Source of the DNA: Cyanodermella asteris
Lineage: Eukaryota; Ascomycota; Lecanoromycetes; Ostropales; Stictidaceae
DNA length: 64,000 nucleotides
Direction of reading: 5' to 3'
Assembly: GCA_900618795.1 (NCBI GenBank)
Contig: UYJD01000015.1
Coordinates: forward strand, 193,034 to 257,033
A program made the position numbers and the translations under genes. Below are positions 43,120 to 54,647 of the stretch, one piece after another (within the stretch, counting starts at the first letter, position 1; each line of letters opens with the position of its first letter). The notes beneath the pieces are model-generated. The model ran no database searches. It worked only from the letters and a program-made list of their open reading frames with translations, and had not been told where the DNA came from.

Positions 43120-43884
43120 ACGCATAGCGATCAATTATCACTTTCAACTTCATTCTTGTAGTTCAGAGATCATGCATGCTTATGCTCTCAATTGTGTCGA
43201 CAATTCAAGATCTCGAGAGCTCGCTCTGGTGACTTGCAGTCTGCTCAAAATAGACCAGTGTTCTTGAAAGCCTCCCAATTTCTTGCAAGCTTTGTCGGCG
43301 GTGAAAGAGTCGCGGCTCTGCCCCGAATGAAGCCTCGACTTCGCCTTCAGATGGCTTGTGCACGCCGATCTCTTGACGTGACATGAGTGAGCAAGAACCA
43401 ATGATATGCAGTATTGAAAGATCAGTCAACACTGAAACAGCTGGCAGAACTTTACATTTTGCCGCCTGGCGGAGGAGTCTTGACGAGATGCAAACCTGCG
43501 CAGACAGCATGTATCAAGACTCAACATGGTTTTAGTTGAGGCCTCGTCCTTTCTCAAGATCAATCCAGGACGATAGGCCACAATTATACAGTACAATCGA
43601 CACACGTCAGTCATCGTTGTGGCCGGCATCGCGGCTATCAATACTTAGCAAGCCTCTAAGCCTTAGACTATTCAGCCGCTCCAAAATCAAACTCCGACCA
43701 CTCGAGTCGCAGCCGCGGTGCTCATCTTCACCAGCTGGACGTCTCTCATCTCAATTTCTATTGGTTCCAGATTCGTGCAGGGTAACGTCCCGCAGACAGT
43801 GCTGTTCTGCCATTGCAACATTAATGGTCCGAAATTCATTTTGGCGTCGCCATTTTGCGACTCAAGCGCAGCCTGGCGGCTAGT
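43120..43884. other. Intergenic, nothing recognised, left of gap
   Basis: About 765 bp without a supported gene. Sequence after about 43690 up to the gap resembles neither the LTR nor the short inverted-repeat elements. Confidence 0.5.
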
Positions 43885-44096
43885 NNNNNNNNNNNNNNNN
43901 NNNNNNNNNNNNNNNNNNNNNNNNNNNNNNNNNNNNNNNNNNNNNNNNNNNNNNNNNNNNNNNNNNNNNNNNNNNNNNNNNNNNNNNNNNNNNNNNNNNN
44001 NNNNNNNNNNNNNNNNNNNNNNNNNNNNNNNNNNNNNNNNNNNNNNNNNNNNNNNNNNNNNNNNNNNNNNNNNNNNNNNNNNNNNNNNNNNNNNNN
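43885..44096. other. Assembly gap (212 N)
   Basis: Undetermined bases just before the left target duplication of the solo LTR. Content unknown; a nested repeat is likely because the LTR begins 11 bases to the right. Confidence 0.99.
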
Positions 44097-44107
44097 CTGT
44101 GACTCTG

Positions 44108-44491
44108 TGTAACGCGGGCACGAGGTGGTTGACTATGTAGGCGACCAATAAAGGTCGGCGTCAAGTCTGAAGGTGTTGCTTAGAGGTCCGGGTCTTTACT
44201 AGGTACGGTGAACTAGGTATGTAAGGTCACGATTAATAAGGTAGTATTAATACTATTAAGTTAAGCCTACGGGCTCCTATCTAGGTACGACGAAGTTGTA
44301 CGACTATATACTTATTAGACTTAGGTAGTAGGTTAGATAACCTATTTAACCTATTAACCTACTAAGCAGGTCGAGTAGGGCAGTAGGTTACGGAGTCAAA
44401 CTCCGACTAGGTACGTCCCCGAGTACCGCGAGAAGTGCCTGATTAGATCAGAGTCCCTGACGTCTGATCGGTCTTTCCTTTGTCCGTGATA
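44108..44491 (-). mobile_element. Solo LTR with perfect 5-bp target duplication
   Basis: 384-bp LTR in minus orientation. It is flanked by CTCTG at 44103-44107 and again at 44492-44496, so it inserted as a complete element and was reduced to one LTR, most simply by recombination between its two LTRs. The two ends match the LTR copy at 14953-15305. The middle (about 44200-44400) is AT-rich, as expected of repeat-induced mutation in fungi. No internal coding region is visible. The intact duplication suggests it is not very old; copia or gypsy cannot be told. Confidence 0.8.
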
Positions 44492-44758
44492 CTCTGTCAG
44501 ATCCTCAAGCTAACGTGTAGTGCGACGAGCGCTCTCTATAGCAACAATATCCTTGGACTTGGATATGTTCCTTGCTGTCTCCCTTTTGTGGTTTTCTGTG
44601 ATTGTCTTTCCGTTTCTCTACCGACCTTGTTGTGCGTTGCTTGAATCTATAGAGCTTATTTGGTTTTTCCCATATGATATCCTTCCTTCTCACAGCCGCT
44701 TCTGGCAAGCTTATAGCAATTTTGTACGCCGCCGAGATCTTACGGATCAACAAATACA

Positions 44759-45928
44759 ATGCTAACCCATCAGCCCGACTCTGAAGGCTTAATATGGAAC
44801 GATACAGCGTTTTTAGACCTGGAGGTTCCGCCTCAGTCACACTTTCAGCCTGTGGCAGTGACTTCACAGCCCGGTTTGGTGCCAGTCCCAGCTAAACTCC
44901 CGGTAAAAGGATTACCCATGCATCAGAAGTCGGCAGCATGGTCGGCAGTCACCGGCGGAGAAGCACAGGAAGCCCACGACCCTGCCCAAGACGCTGCAAA
45001 ACGCAAGAAGAAGCGAATAGTCCTCCTCATCGCCGCCATCGCACTGATCGCAATCATCATCGCAGCCGTCGCCGGCGGCGTTGTTGGTTCCAAAGGAACT
45101 CACAAAGACGCCCCCGACACCTCTTCCGCGTCCTCTTTCCAAAAACAGCTCAAACTCTTCCTCTTCCTCTCCATCATCATCAAGCCGAGTAAGCCCAAAA
45201 TCCGGCGTCTGGAACGGCACCCCCATCGGCTTGATTAACAGCGGCGAAGCCTACTCCAGCCAACCCACGCACTGGGGCTCAATTTTCTATCAAGACTACA
45301 CCGGCTCCCTCTTCTTCCAACCCTTCAACTGGCCCGACCCAACCAAACCAATGTCCCCCGCAAACCCCCCTCCCCTCAAGCCGTCATGATCGAAGAACCA
45401 CCCGGCAGCGGCAACCTTAAACGCCCCTCCGTGGCGAACGGAACCGGTCTCGGCACATCCTAGTACCGGTACGACGGCCAGAGCGTATCCTAATACTTCG
45501 TCACGTACGTTGCGCCCGACGAGACCTTGTCGGTTATCTACACGAACCATTCTTGTCCATGAGGCCCCTGGACGCAGGGTAACTTGTCGAGCAAAGGGTG
45601 GAAGGTGCCGAGGGGCTGTAAACTCGTCACTTGCGATATATACCTCGTCCGACCAGGGGAATGCGTATTTTCCGGATAAGAGCTCGGGGAATATGGCAGC
45701 GTTGAGCATTAGTGGGAACCCGTCCAGCTCGAACGGGCAATTTGTGGGAGCGTGCAGAGTATGGGACCGTCGGCGGGGCTTGCTGCCATGCAGGGGACGG
45801 GTAGTATCCAGTGGGCTGCGAATCCAAGCTGGATGATTTATCAAAATGCGGGGAGTAGTCTTGCGGTTTCGTATTGGCCGAATGTGGTGGGGGCGAATAA
45901 TCATACTTTTGTACCAGTCTCGAGTTGA
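44759..45928 (+). pseudogene. Broken gene for a membrane-anchored fucose-lectin-like protein
   Basis: Reading this stretch shows the parts of a known fungal layout. There is an N-terminal LEVPPQ segment, then a Lys-rich stop and one membrane span (KKKRIVLLIAAIALIAIIIA, followed by GGVVGSKG), then a Ser-rich linker, then beta-propeller-like segments (SGVWNGTPIGL, HWGSIFYQDYTGSLF, SIQWAANPSWMIYQNAGS, then SLAVSYWPNVVGANNHTF). These resemble fungal fucose-specific-lectin-domain proteins. The coding sequence is interrupted in several places, so it is a pseudogene, or an assembly-poor copy near a gap. A protein product is unlikely. Confidence 0.62.
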
Positions 45929-46356
45929 GAGGTTGGTGTGTTGGTAGACACCATTGTTCCAATGATTGACATGAAGAAATACCTTCCTTTTCGAAATCAG
46001 ATTGCACATTGCAGGCCTCGACTTGTGGTCTCTCAGCTGTAAAAATGTAGGACAGCAGCATGCAGAGCATGTACCGACTTGAGTTATGATCACCTGGACG
46101 TCGGCTTGACGGCTAGGGGGGAAAAAAGGAAGCAGAGAAGCTCAGAGCGGTTTTCATTTGGCCGCTCGACGGCTTAACTGTAGCAGCGTGCGACTTCCTT
46201 GGACGAGGCCACGCTCTGCGGCTGCCTGAACGCAATGTACCCGTCATGCTTCGGAACGATGAGTGCATATGAGCCATTCATGGGCCTTCTTCTATCGTAG
46301 TATACTCGCACATAATGATTTTGATCATTGTTTTCGTTCCCGGCGTTTTCCCACCA
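45929..46356. other. Intergenic, 3' flanks
   Basis: About 430 bp between the lectin-like relic and the SEC7 stop. Nothing recognised. Confidence 0.5.
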
Positions 46357-49300
46357 CTATTGCCTTGAGTTTACCCTGCTCGGTCTCCTCGAAAATAGTC
46401 CTCTAGGACTAGTCGGCGTTGCTAGTGGCGTGTGCACATATGGGGGCATACCCATTCGTACCTCTCCTATCCGTTTAAGTAACCCTTGCAAGGCTAGCCT
46501 GATTTCCCTGTCAATGTCCCTGTTCAACAAGTCCACACCGAGAGGATAGAAAGTCTCGACATGCTTTTCGAAATCGTTGGCAGGGAAATTGGTGTATGCT
46601 TCCATCACATCAACCACTACAGGTCTCCATGCAACGATGTTTCGCTGTTGCGTCTCCTCGTCGAGAGAAATATAACTGCTGATAATATCAGCGCAGAGAC
46701 TGCAAACCAGGTCAGCGATCATTTGATGTTCAGCTACTATAGATTAGTTTATAGTCACTTACGGAATCAACGCGGCCTCCGTCTCGGCGCGGTTTCTTCG
46801 TCGCTCCTCGCCCTCATCAAAATACATTCGCACAAGGATGCTGACGTAAGTCGCCGCGCTACCACTCTCTTGCTTGAGTAGGTTGGGAGGCTGCTTCATG
46901 AAGCCCTCATGCCAAAGACGCATTCTAAGCTCCTTGTTGTTGTTAAATTTCTTGGCAAAGCCGTAGCTCTTCTTCAACAGGGCCATCAGGCGTAGGAGTT
47001 CTGGACTTGGTATCTGAGCATACACTTCACTGTTTGAGAACAGTTCATTCACCGTCTCGATCATCAGGAGCTGCAGTACACAGCGGGTGATGATGCGATT
47101 GAAGAACCGTCGCCTTGCTGCGGTGACAACGACCGGCTGTTGGGGCGCCTGGTTCGGTCGGTAGTCCTCCAAAGCTGGTTGTTCCGACTTCTCAACTGAA
47201 GGTGGGACCGCTGTTCTTGGCGAGACCATCTCATCGTGGGGATCATCAGTGGGTAGTATGTGGCCATTTTGTTTCGCGTCTTCCTGTCTATCATCCAAAT
47301 TCTCTGGTGGCGAGGTTGGTCGTTCCTCCGTCAATGCTAGGCCGGCCTCCTCCTGCTGCGAAGATCCAAGCTCATCTTCTTCGCCGATTTGGGGCGTTAC
47401 AACAGTGGCAGCGGCCGTGAAGAGCTGATGTGCTGTTGTCCTGTCAAATAGTTTGACGAAGGCTGACACGATCTGATGCCAGTGGTCCGCATTGTACTTG
47501 GTTACGTTCTGCAATATCAAGGTTTGCAGACAATTGCTTCCAATGCGTGCAATCGTGTCGTTCTCTTGGCAAATGCACAAGGCTAGAAGGTCCAAAAAGC
47601 GATCCAGCATGTAAGATAGGCTGTCGAAATAGTGAGTGAAGAGCGTGATCATGCTTCGCAAAGCCTGGATCATTGTTGTCGAAAGCCAAACTGACAAATC
47701 TTCGTGGTTAGGTGCTTTCGACATCTCTGACTTCGACTTGAGAACCATGAAAATGGGATAAAGCAATTGACGCCAAAGAACATCCCAGAAGTCAGATGGG
47801 AAGTCCTTGCCGTACTTGATCAAGACGTCGAACAGGTAGTTGAGTGCCTGGGACCGCACTTCAAGATCCTCACCGGTCATGAGTATGTCATGGAATGCGA
47901 ACAGCACAGGAAACCAAAATTGTTCTTGCAAAGCCTGCTGTGAGGTAAACTTCGTGACTGGGGCACCACATTCTTGTGTCCCGTTGGTCGATTTCTCATC
48001 GCCTTGAGCCACCATTGGAGTGGATGGCGCCTTCAACATGCGTGGTATCGTTGCTTTGAGTGTTTCAATGGCATTCAGTGCCTTCTTCTGGAATTTGAGA
48101 TTCTTGGAGAACTCCGTCAAACAAATGACAAAGTCAGGGAACGCGCCTTGAGAAATAACCACAGCGAACCGCGAGTCATAGATTTGCTGCACCCGCGTGA
48201 ACGCTGTCTCCACGAGAGCTTCATAAGGCTCTCTTGCGGCGACTCCAAAAACACCGAAGATAGTCTTCCAGCCTGAGCGGATATTTTCGCCTCGAGCCTC
48301 TATCATTTGAACCAGACACCTGAGTACCATATCTTTGACGTTGACAGCCGTGCTGTTGTGCATGACATGCTTAAAAGGCTTCAAAAAGTCCTTCTGGAAC
48401 TGAAAGTTGGGGAGCTCCGCGATTTCCATGAACCTCATCGACAATTGCCGCAAGGAGTCGAGCGCGAAGAAAACAACGTTTGTATTTCCTTGACATGCGA
48501 CTTCGTTGAAGTGCTCACCCAGGATTTGCCAGATGTTCGTCCACTCAAACCTGATACGCTTCATGTTGTAATAGCTGATCTCGACCAATTTCTGTAAACT
48601 GTACATGCGAGGAGTGTCACTCCCTCCCGAAGATTGGATTTCCTTCCAACTGACTTCGCACAGCGCCTTGACAAAGAAGACGATAGCTTCGCCGGACAGG
48701 TTCTCAGTACCGCTGAAGATGCGATCGACCGTTCTTGTCATTTCTGATGATCGAGCTTCTTGTGCGACCTCAGTCTGAGCAATCGGATTGATGCTTCGTG
48801 GACGTCCAGCTCTTTGCTGTACCGTTGATCGTCGGTTGACCCCAGAGCTTGGCCTGCCTTGTGGCGTTGATTTTCGCACGTCTGGAACAAACTCCTCGTC
48901 GACACCACCAGTGATGAGCTGGAATCTGTCGAGTTGACTAATGCAGGTCAATATGCTTGACCAGGAGTTTTTCAGCATGTTGCCCTCGGTAAGGGCAATG
49001 TCCAGAAGTATTTTGAGTGCTTCCAAGTTCTTGGCCATCATTTCACGAAGATTGCCAAGATTGGTTGCGTTCGCCAGCGCGCCAACAAATGCATCTCGCG
49101 CTGTGTCGATATCAAACAAGCAGCTTATGTGTATGGCCAGGCGGATACCCTCCATGCAGGTCCTAATAGTATCCAAATTCTGGGTCGTCTGCATTTGAGC
49201 CGAAAGACCTGACAGGAATGACATCCATGTAGCATCGAACATCGGACCAACGTGCTTGGAAGACGTCGCAGAAACGTATCGACCTGTACCGGCCATCCTT

Positions 49301-52300
49301 CGCTGAGCTTTGAGCAGTCCTCGCAATCGCTCCTCCGCCTTGTTGGACATTTCGACATCAGCCAGTACCGCTGCATCCTTTCCAGCTGGCTGCGTGATGC
49401 CAAGGGCAGCTGCGTGAGCCTGTTCTGTCTCCAAAACGATCTCCTTTGTGGATATTTCCTGGTAAATCTCCTTGAGGTAATCATCAGGCAGACTGCCACC
49501 GTCGTTGATGCCACGGTTATTCTTGATGAAGTCCTCTGGTGTCATTCGCTTATCCCTGATCTTCTTGCTGTGCTGGTCTACATTCAGCATGATAACCGAA
49601 TAGGAGAGAACATAGGCTGTGTCGGCATTGGCGAAAGCATCTGGGTTCCCAGCAACGTAGCGCTCAGCAAACTTGAGCAAGAATCGGTCGATCTTTTGGG
49701 CTTCTCCAGGCAGCCTGAAGCTTTGCAAGAAGTTGCGTACGGCGTCAACGAACCGTGTTTGTGCGAAGTCCATCGAGTTAACAAATTCATGCATGATAGC
49801 AATATTGTGTTCATCGCCTTCGCCGAGGAATTCACCAACAATGGCCTTGTCGAGTTGATCATTCTCGCGAATGAACTCGGCAATGGCTTTAGGTGTGTCC
49901 TCGGGGATGAACCCATCTTGTAATAACATCTTGAGACCGCGCTTGGGTTTGAAGTTGAATTGGCGGACGGCATTCGTCAGTGCCGTTTTGCGAGCTTTAG
50001 CTTTCTCGAACTGGCTAGGGTCGTCTTCAAGTGCCGGCGTCGGTGGCCCATCAGAACCATCAGCCATGGAAAGTCTCGGTGAAGTTCCAGACCGACCGTC
50101 AACAGATACTCGAAGCTCATCCGCATTGTTTGCTGCAATTGGTACAGCAAGGCCGGCTCGGGGTGCTATCCGGTCCTGAGACCAATCTCGAAGCGATCGG
50201 AGCGTTCGGATCAGACAGTCCAAGGAACCTTGCTTGAGAAGAATTTCGATAGGCATGTCAGCGTCCGTAGGCAAGCTCTGCAAAGCCATGGTCGTTAATG
50301 GAGGTGGCATGCGGCCATGATCCCGCCAGTCGATATCGAAGTCCATTTCTTTGCTCGATTGCTCGAGCCCTGCAATCTGCTGCTGTGGATTGAGACTTAC
50401 AGGCGTACTCGACAGGCGAGCCATTAGTTCGATGACACGTTGGAACATGTTTTCGAGAGCAGTGCGGTCGCAGTCGTAGTTCAAGTACATCTCAACAAGT
50501 GCCTTCGGATCCTCGGATAGGCGTCGTAAGATCCTGAGAAGGTACAGCTTCTGAAACGTCGGTACGTTGCGGCGCTCTAGGATTGACAGATAGATCTCTT
50601 TCAAGAATACCTCAATTTCTCGCTTCATGGGCACGCGCATGTCTTTGAGAACGAGCCAGAAAATTTCGCAGGTCGTTTCAAAGACTTGTTTTACGGCACT
50701 CGGGCCGTTACGTCCCACAACCAATCTCAGATATTGGTTGACGGCCATGCCGAAGGTGGTGGATTCGGAGCTCGTGCTACCAGTAATGGTAACTAGTGGC
50801 GATGTGAAAATATCCATGTGATTGTTCAGCAGACTTCGGATAATCGCGAGAGCGATCAGCTTGGAGCGTAAATGTGTTGCTTTAGGATCTGAAAGCTGCT
50901 CCGGCGTATTTTGCTTCATGCTGAGACGACACATGGAGCGGAAGACGAGATATGCGTCCTTGACAAAGACTTCATCTTCCTCGTCTTCTTCTTCCGAGCT
51001 CCTATCGTCAGTAGCGCTGGGTATACCCGACACACTGCGATTGTTCTTTTGGTTCTTGACTCTGGTAACCATAGTGGGCGCATTGTCGCCGATTCGGTTA
51101 TCGTCGAAGGTCTTGGCGTTCTCGAAGTCCTTCAATGTAAGGCCCTGAGCAGCTCTCGATGCAGACCTCGCGCGGCTCCGGACGGAGGCCGCTTCCGATT
51201 CATCATCGTCTTCTCGATCAAGCGAATCTCTCTGGATCTGTGGTGTGTCGGCTTGAGATTGATCTCCACTGAAGTTGCCATTCTCACCAGCTTCCTTGGC
51301 TTGGTTCAGTCGAGCTTCTTTGTGGGTAAGACGGGTCGTGACACGCTCGAAGACGGTTCCGACCATTTGCGTCAGAGTACCTTGTGCCACTTGCTGGTTT
51401 GCAGGTGACTTGGAAAGCAAGAAAATATTGTATACCTGCCTAACAGCCTTTAGGAGACCCGCCCCGTGAACAATGAAGCTGTCGTTCAAAATTGCTGCTA
51501 GAAGAGATTTGACGATTTGCAATTGCACTTCATTAGTAGTCGCTTCGTCCTGAAAACAGTCGCATATGGTATCGATCGCTCTTTCGATCAATGGCGGAGG
51601 TTGCTTGTCTGGGTCTGTGTTGGCGTGCTGGAGGGTGGGCATCGAGAAGTATGAGTAGGTAATGAGCTTGCCAATACAGTCGAGGGCAATGGTAGTAAGA
51701 GGTGTGCTTCCTGTCTCTGCTGCCAGCCGCAGCGGCTCAAATATATCCTCAGGGTCGACGTGTGCCCCCTTCTTGATAGCTGTGAGAGCGCTCTGAACCG
51801 AATCCTGTAAGGCCTTTCGCCGCCTTGCGTCTTTCGAATTCGATATGTTCTCCAATGCGCTCTTGACGAATACCATTGTTCCTGGCGGCGCAGGTGTAGG
51901 TGGCGGCTTGGCCACGCTGGTCGACGAGCGCTGGCTAAGCACCGCCGAGCGATCATCATCCGGTCCCTCAGTCCGTGTCGAGGGTGGTGGCGGCTTCCGA
52001 GGTTGTGATGTCCTGTCTGCCTCATCCCCGTCGGCTTCCGATCCCCCTGCTGCAGTGGTGTCTTCGCTGGTGGATTCAGTTGACTCCGTCGAGACCGAGG
52101 CAGCTTCGTGGGACCCTTGTCCATCTTCCGGCCATGGACTGTGCCTTTCGTCGGTCCCGTCTGTTGTGTGTGGCTGTTCATTTGTCGAGAGCGGATCTCT
52201 CTTCTCCGCTACCGGTGTCGTCGCATCGTCGCTCGAGTCGTCTTCTTCATCATCATTGTGAGCAGAGTGCCGGGGCTGTTCGTTCACGTCCTCGTAGCCC

Positions 52301-52347
52301 GCAGGTGGAGGGCTGTCTCCAGCCTGCGCCTCCCCATTGTCCGACAT
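46357..52347 (-). CDS. SEC7: Sec7 Arf-GEF (BIG family)
   Basis: Predicted 1975-residue guanine-nucleotide exchange factor for Arf1 at the trans-Golgi. Minus-strand exons are 52347-46763 and 46699-46357; the 63-bp intron has GTAAGT...TTGCAG ends and joins EAALIPLCADIISSY in frame. The first 150 residues are acidic and disordered. DCB and HUS regions follow (NDSFIVHGAGLLKAVRQVYN, FVKDAYLVFRSMCRLS). The catalytic Sec7 domain lies near residues 800-985, with the glutamic finger in FLGEGDEHN at about 837 and the NNRGINDGGSLPDDYL stretch. HDS regions with repeated helical blocks make up the second half. The length is close to yeast Sec7 and human BIG1. Divergent from CWC25 across about 500 bp. Confidence 0.97.
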
Positions 52348-52849
52348 TATGGGTCGATCTTAGCGCATAGTGTGTTTGTGAAGCAGGCGACAAGCTGTAG
52401 TGAGGCTACAGGCAGGGAGAGCCGCGAGGGAGCCGATTTGCGTAGATGGGTGATGTATAGTAAGGTGGAGGCCTTGAGCTCTCTGACGGACAGCTTTCGT
52501 GTTCACGACGATCATCGCGGAGACGCACGCCGCCGCCTTCTTTTGACGCAACGCCTTACATCCTTCAAAACGACCCGCTTTTGTCCCTCTCCTTACTGTT
52601 CGCCTTTGCTCTCGCCATTCGGAAACTCTACGTATTACGGCTCGGAGTTACGAATTCGACACAGGACCGGCCACCATCAGGCGGAAGAAGTTTTGATCGC
52701 AGCCAGCCACCAAGGAACGGGGCGAGTCAAAGCTGGTTGCTGCGACGATCGTGCCCAGAGCATTGGCGCACTTCCGGTAGGCAGTCAATACTGCAAGACA
52801 TACGCGCCTCCATAAATATATACAGGCAGGCTCTTGGCGATCAGCGAAG
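52348..52849. promoter_or_regulatory. Shared divergent promoter of SEC7 and CWC25
   Basis: 502 bp between the two start codons (SEC7 minus, CWC25 plus). No TATA box stands out and no gene is seen inside. Both genes are essential in yeast, and a shared promoter would allow joint basal expression; that is inference. Confidence 0.5.
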
Positions 52850-54199
52850 ATGGGTGGCGGAGATCTCAACTTCAAGAAATCATGGCATCCCGGCCTGATG
52901 GTCAACCAGAAGCGGGTATGGGAAGAGGAAAAGAAGGCTTTGGAAGAGCGCAAGCGTATCGACCAGCTCCGAAAAGAACGCGAGGAAGAACGCGCCATGC
53001 AACAGCTCCAAGAAATGCAGGAAGCAGCTGGTGGAAAGAAGCGGTTGAACAGAGTCGACTGGATGTATTCCGGACCTGCGGCTGGCCAGACTGGAACTAC
53101 CGAAGAGATGGAGGCATATCTACTTGGCAAAAGGAGGATAGACGGTCTTTTGAAACCCGGTGAGGAGACCGAGACGCTAAAGAAAGCTGCTGGAGAGGAG
53201 GCATTCATGGCCGTACAGAAAGTCAACACGGTGCGGGACAATGCGGCGAAGATTCGTGACGATCCACTAGCCGCAATCATGCAGAGCGAACAGCAGCAGT
53301 ACGAAGCGATGCTCAGCGATCCAGCTCTACGGAAGGTTTTCTTGAAAGCAACAGGCCAGGAAGACAAGGAAAAGAGCCGGCACAAACATTCGCATCGCCA
53401 CCATCACAGGCGGCGGAGCTCCAGCAGACATCGTGACGAGGGTGATGAGCGGAGGAGGAGGAAACACCGACAGAGAGACTACAGCGATGATGAAGGCGAA
53501 CGCGATAGGCATCGGTCGAAACGGCATCGAGGAAGCGACGAAAATGATTCACGCAGCCACGGATCGGCCAGACGACGTTCAGACGATGGCTACTCGAGCA
53601 GGAGACGGGATGAAGACGGGGATCGAAGGCGGCGTCGCTCGCCAGAAATGAAACCGCGATCCCGTTCACCGTACAGAGAAAGGGCGCGATCGCCGGGACA
53701 TGCTCGTGATCGTTCGAGGTCAGTTGAGCGGCGTCGGAAGCCAAGATCGCGATCGCCTTACCGGCGACGAGAACGATCATACACTCCAGATGGAGACCGC
53801 AACGTCAAAGCGCTCTCCCCAGTTCGCAATGGCCGTGGACGACATGAGTTGAAAGAGAGCAAAAGCTGGCATGGACCATCAAGGGGCCGCAATTCAGGAT
53901 CCGGCGAGCGCACGAATGGTAAATCAGCTGAGGACGCGGAAGCGGAAAGAGCGGCGCGACTGGCAGCTATGCAGCAGAACGCTAACGAGCTCGACAAGGA
54001 TCGAGAAAAGAGACTGGCTGAAATAGCCAAGCAAGAGGACGAAGCTCGTGCGAAGGACGACGCAGAGCGCTCACGAGCTGCGAAGTATGGTGGCAGAAGC
54101 GATTTCGTCATGGACATGAACCGTCGTGCAGGCGAGATTGGCATTGGCGATAGGGTGCGACGAGGAAAAACTGGCTATGTGAAGGATCGCGATGACTGA
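52850..54199 (+). CDS. CWC25: Spliceosome factor Cwc25
   Basis: 449-residue single-exon protein. The N-terminal [20 protein letters not shown] is the Cir_N/Cwc25 signature that binds the catalytic spliceosome. Cwc25 is needed for the first catalytic step of splicing after Prp2 action. A coiled-coil stretch ([20 protein letters not shown]) follows, then the conserved [13 protein letters not shown] (family motif WMY). The second half is Arg/Ser/His-rich, with many RSPYRER-type repeats that give RS-domain character, longer than yeast Cwc25 (about 179 residues). The end holds another conserved [18 protein letters not shown] segment. Start and single frame are unambiguous. Confidence 0.95.
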   Translation: MGGGDLNFKKSWHPGLMVNQKRVWEEEKKALEERKRIDQLRKEREEERAMQQLQEMQEAAGGKKRLNRVDWMYSGPAAGQTGTTEEMEAYLLGKRRIDGLLKPGEETETLKKAAGEEAFMAVQKVNTVRDNAAKIRDDPLAAIMQSEQQQYEAMLSDPALRKVFLKATGQEDKEKSRHKHSHRHHHRRRSSSRHRDEGDERRRRKHRQRDYSDDEGERDRHRSKRHRGSDENDSRSHGSARRRSDDGYSSRRRDEDGDRRRRRSPEMKPRSRSPYRERARSPGHARDRSRSVERRRKPRSRSPYRRRERSYTPDGDRNVKALSPVRNGRGRHELKESKSWHGPSRGRNSGSGERTNGKSAEDAEAERAARLAAMQQNANELDKDREKRLAEIAKQEDEARAKDDAERSRAAKYGGRSDFVMDMNRRAGEIGIGDRVRRGKTGYVKDRDD

Positions 54200-54647
54200 G
54201 GTTGGGGCCCGTTGAGATGACCCTGACATGAGCATACGTGCCTGGAGAGGCGAATATACTTTCAATGACACCCATGCTGTGTAATGCACTCATTGAAGAG
54301 CCAAGCTTCGTGGCCAAATACGCGATGAGATATTGCAATTTTCCTCCTTTAGGCTCACCGATATCACCGCTGTGTGGTGCGAACCAACCAAAAGCCCACT
54401 TGTGACCAGAGATATAGTGTGTTGTGGAGACGAGAGAAGCGGCAGCTATATTGCCGTTTTCAGACTAGCGCATCTGCGTTCAACGGCTTCCCCACCTTCA
54501 ACCCGATCCCGTGGCTCCGACCAGCCGTTGATCGACATTTCCAGCTCGCCCCCGCAAACAAACCAAGGGCTCGAGCGTTGGATCTGTGCCGAGAATAAAT
54601 GCTCGACATGCCCGGCTCGTCGTTCTGTTGCACGTACGTGCTCCGGA
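54200..54647. other. Intergenic, promoter of the GH92 gene
   Basis: About 450 bp. The GH92 frame is open upstream to 54333, but the sequence lacks a signal peptide there, so this is treated as leader. No other gene. Confidence 0.5.

Noticed and set aside
14953-44491. The two LTR copies as the ends of one huge element
   Set aside because: They lie in opposite orientation, are 29 kb apart with host genes between, and one has its own perfect target duplication.
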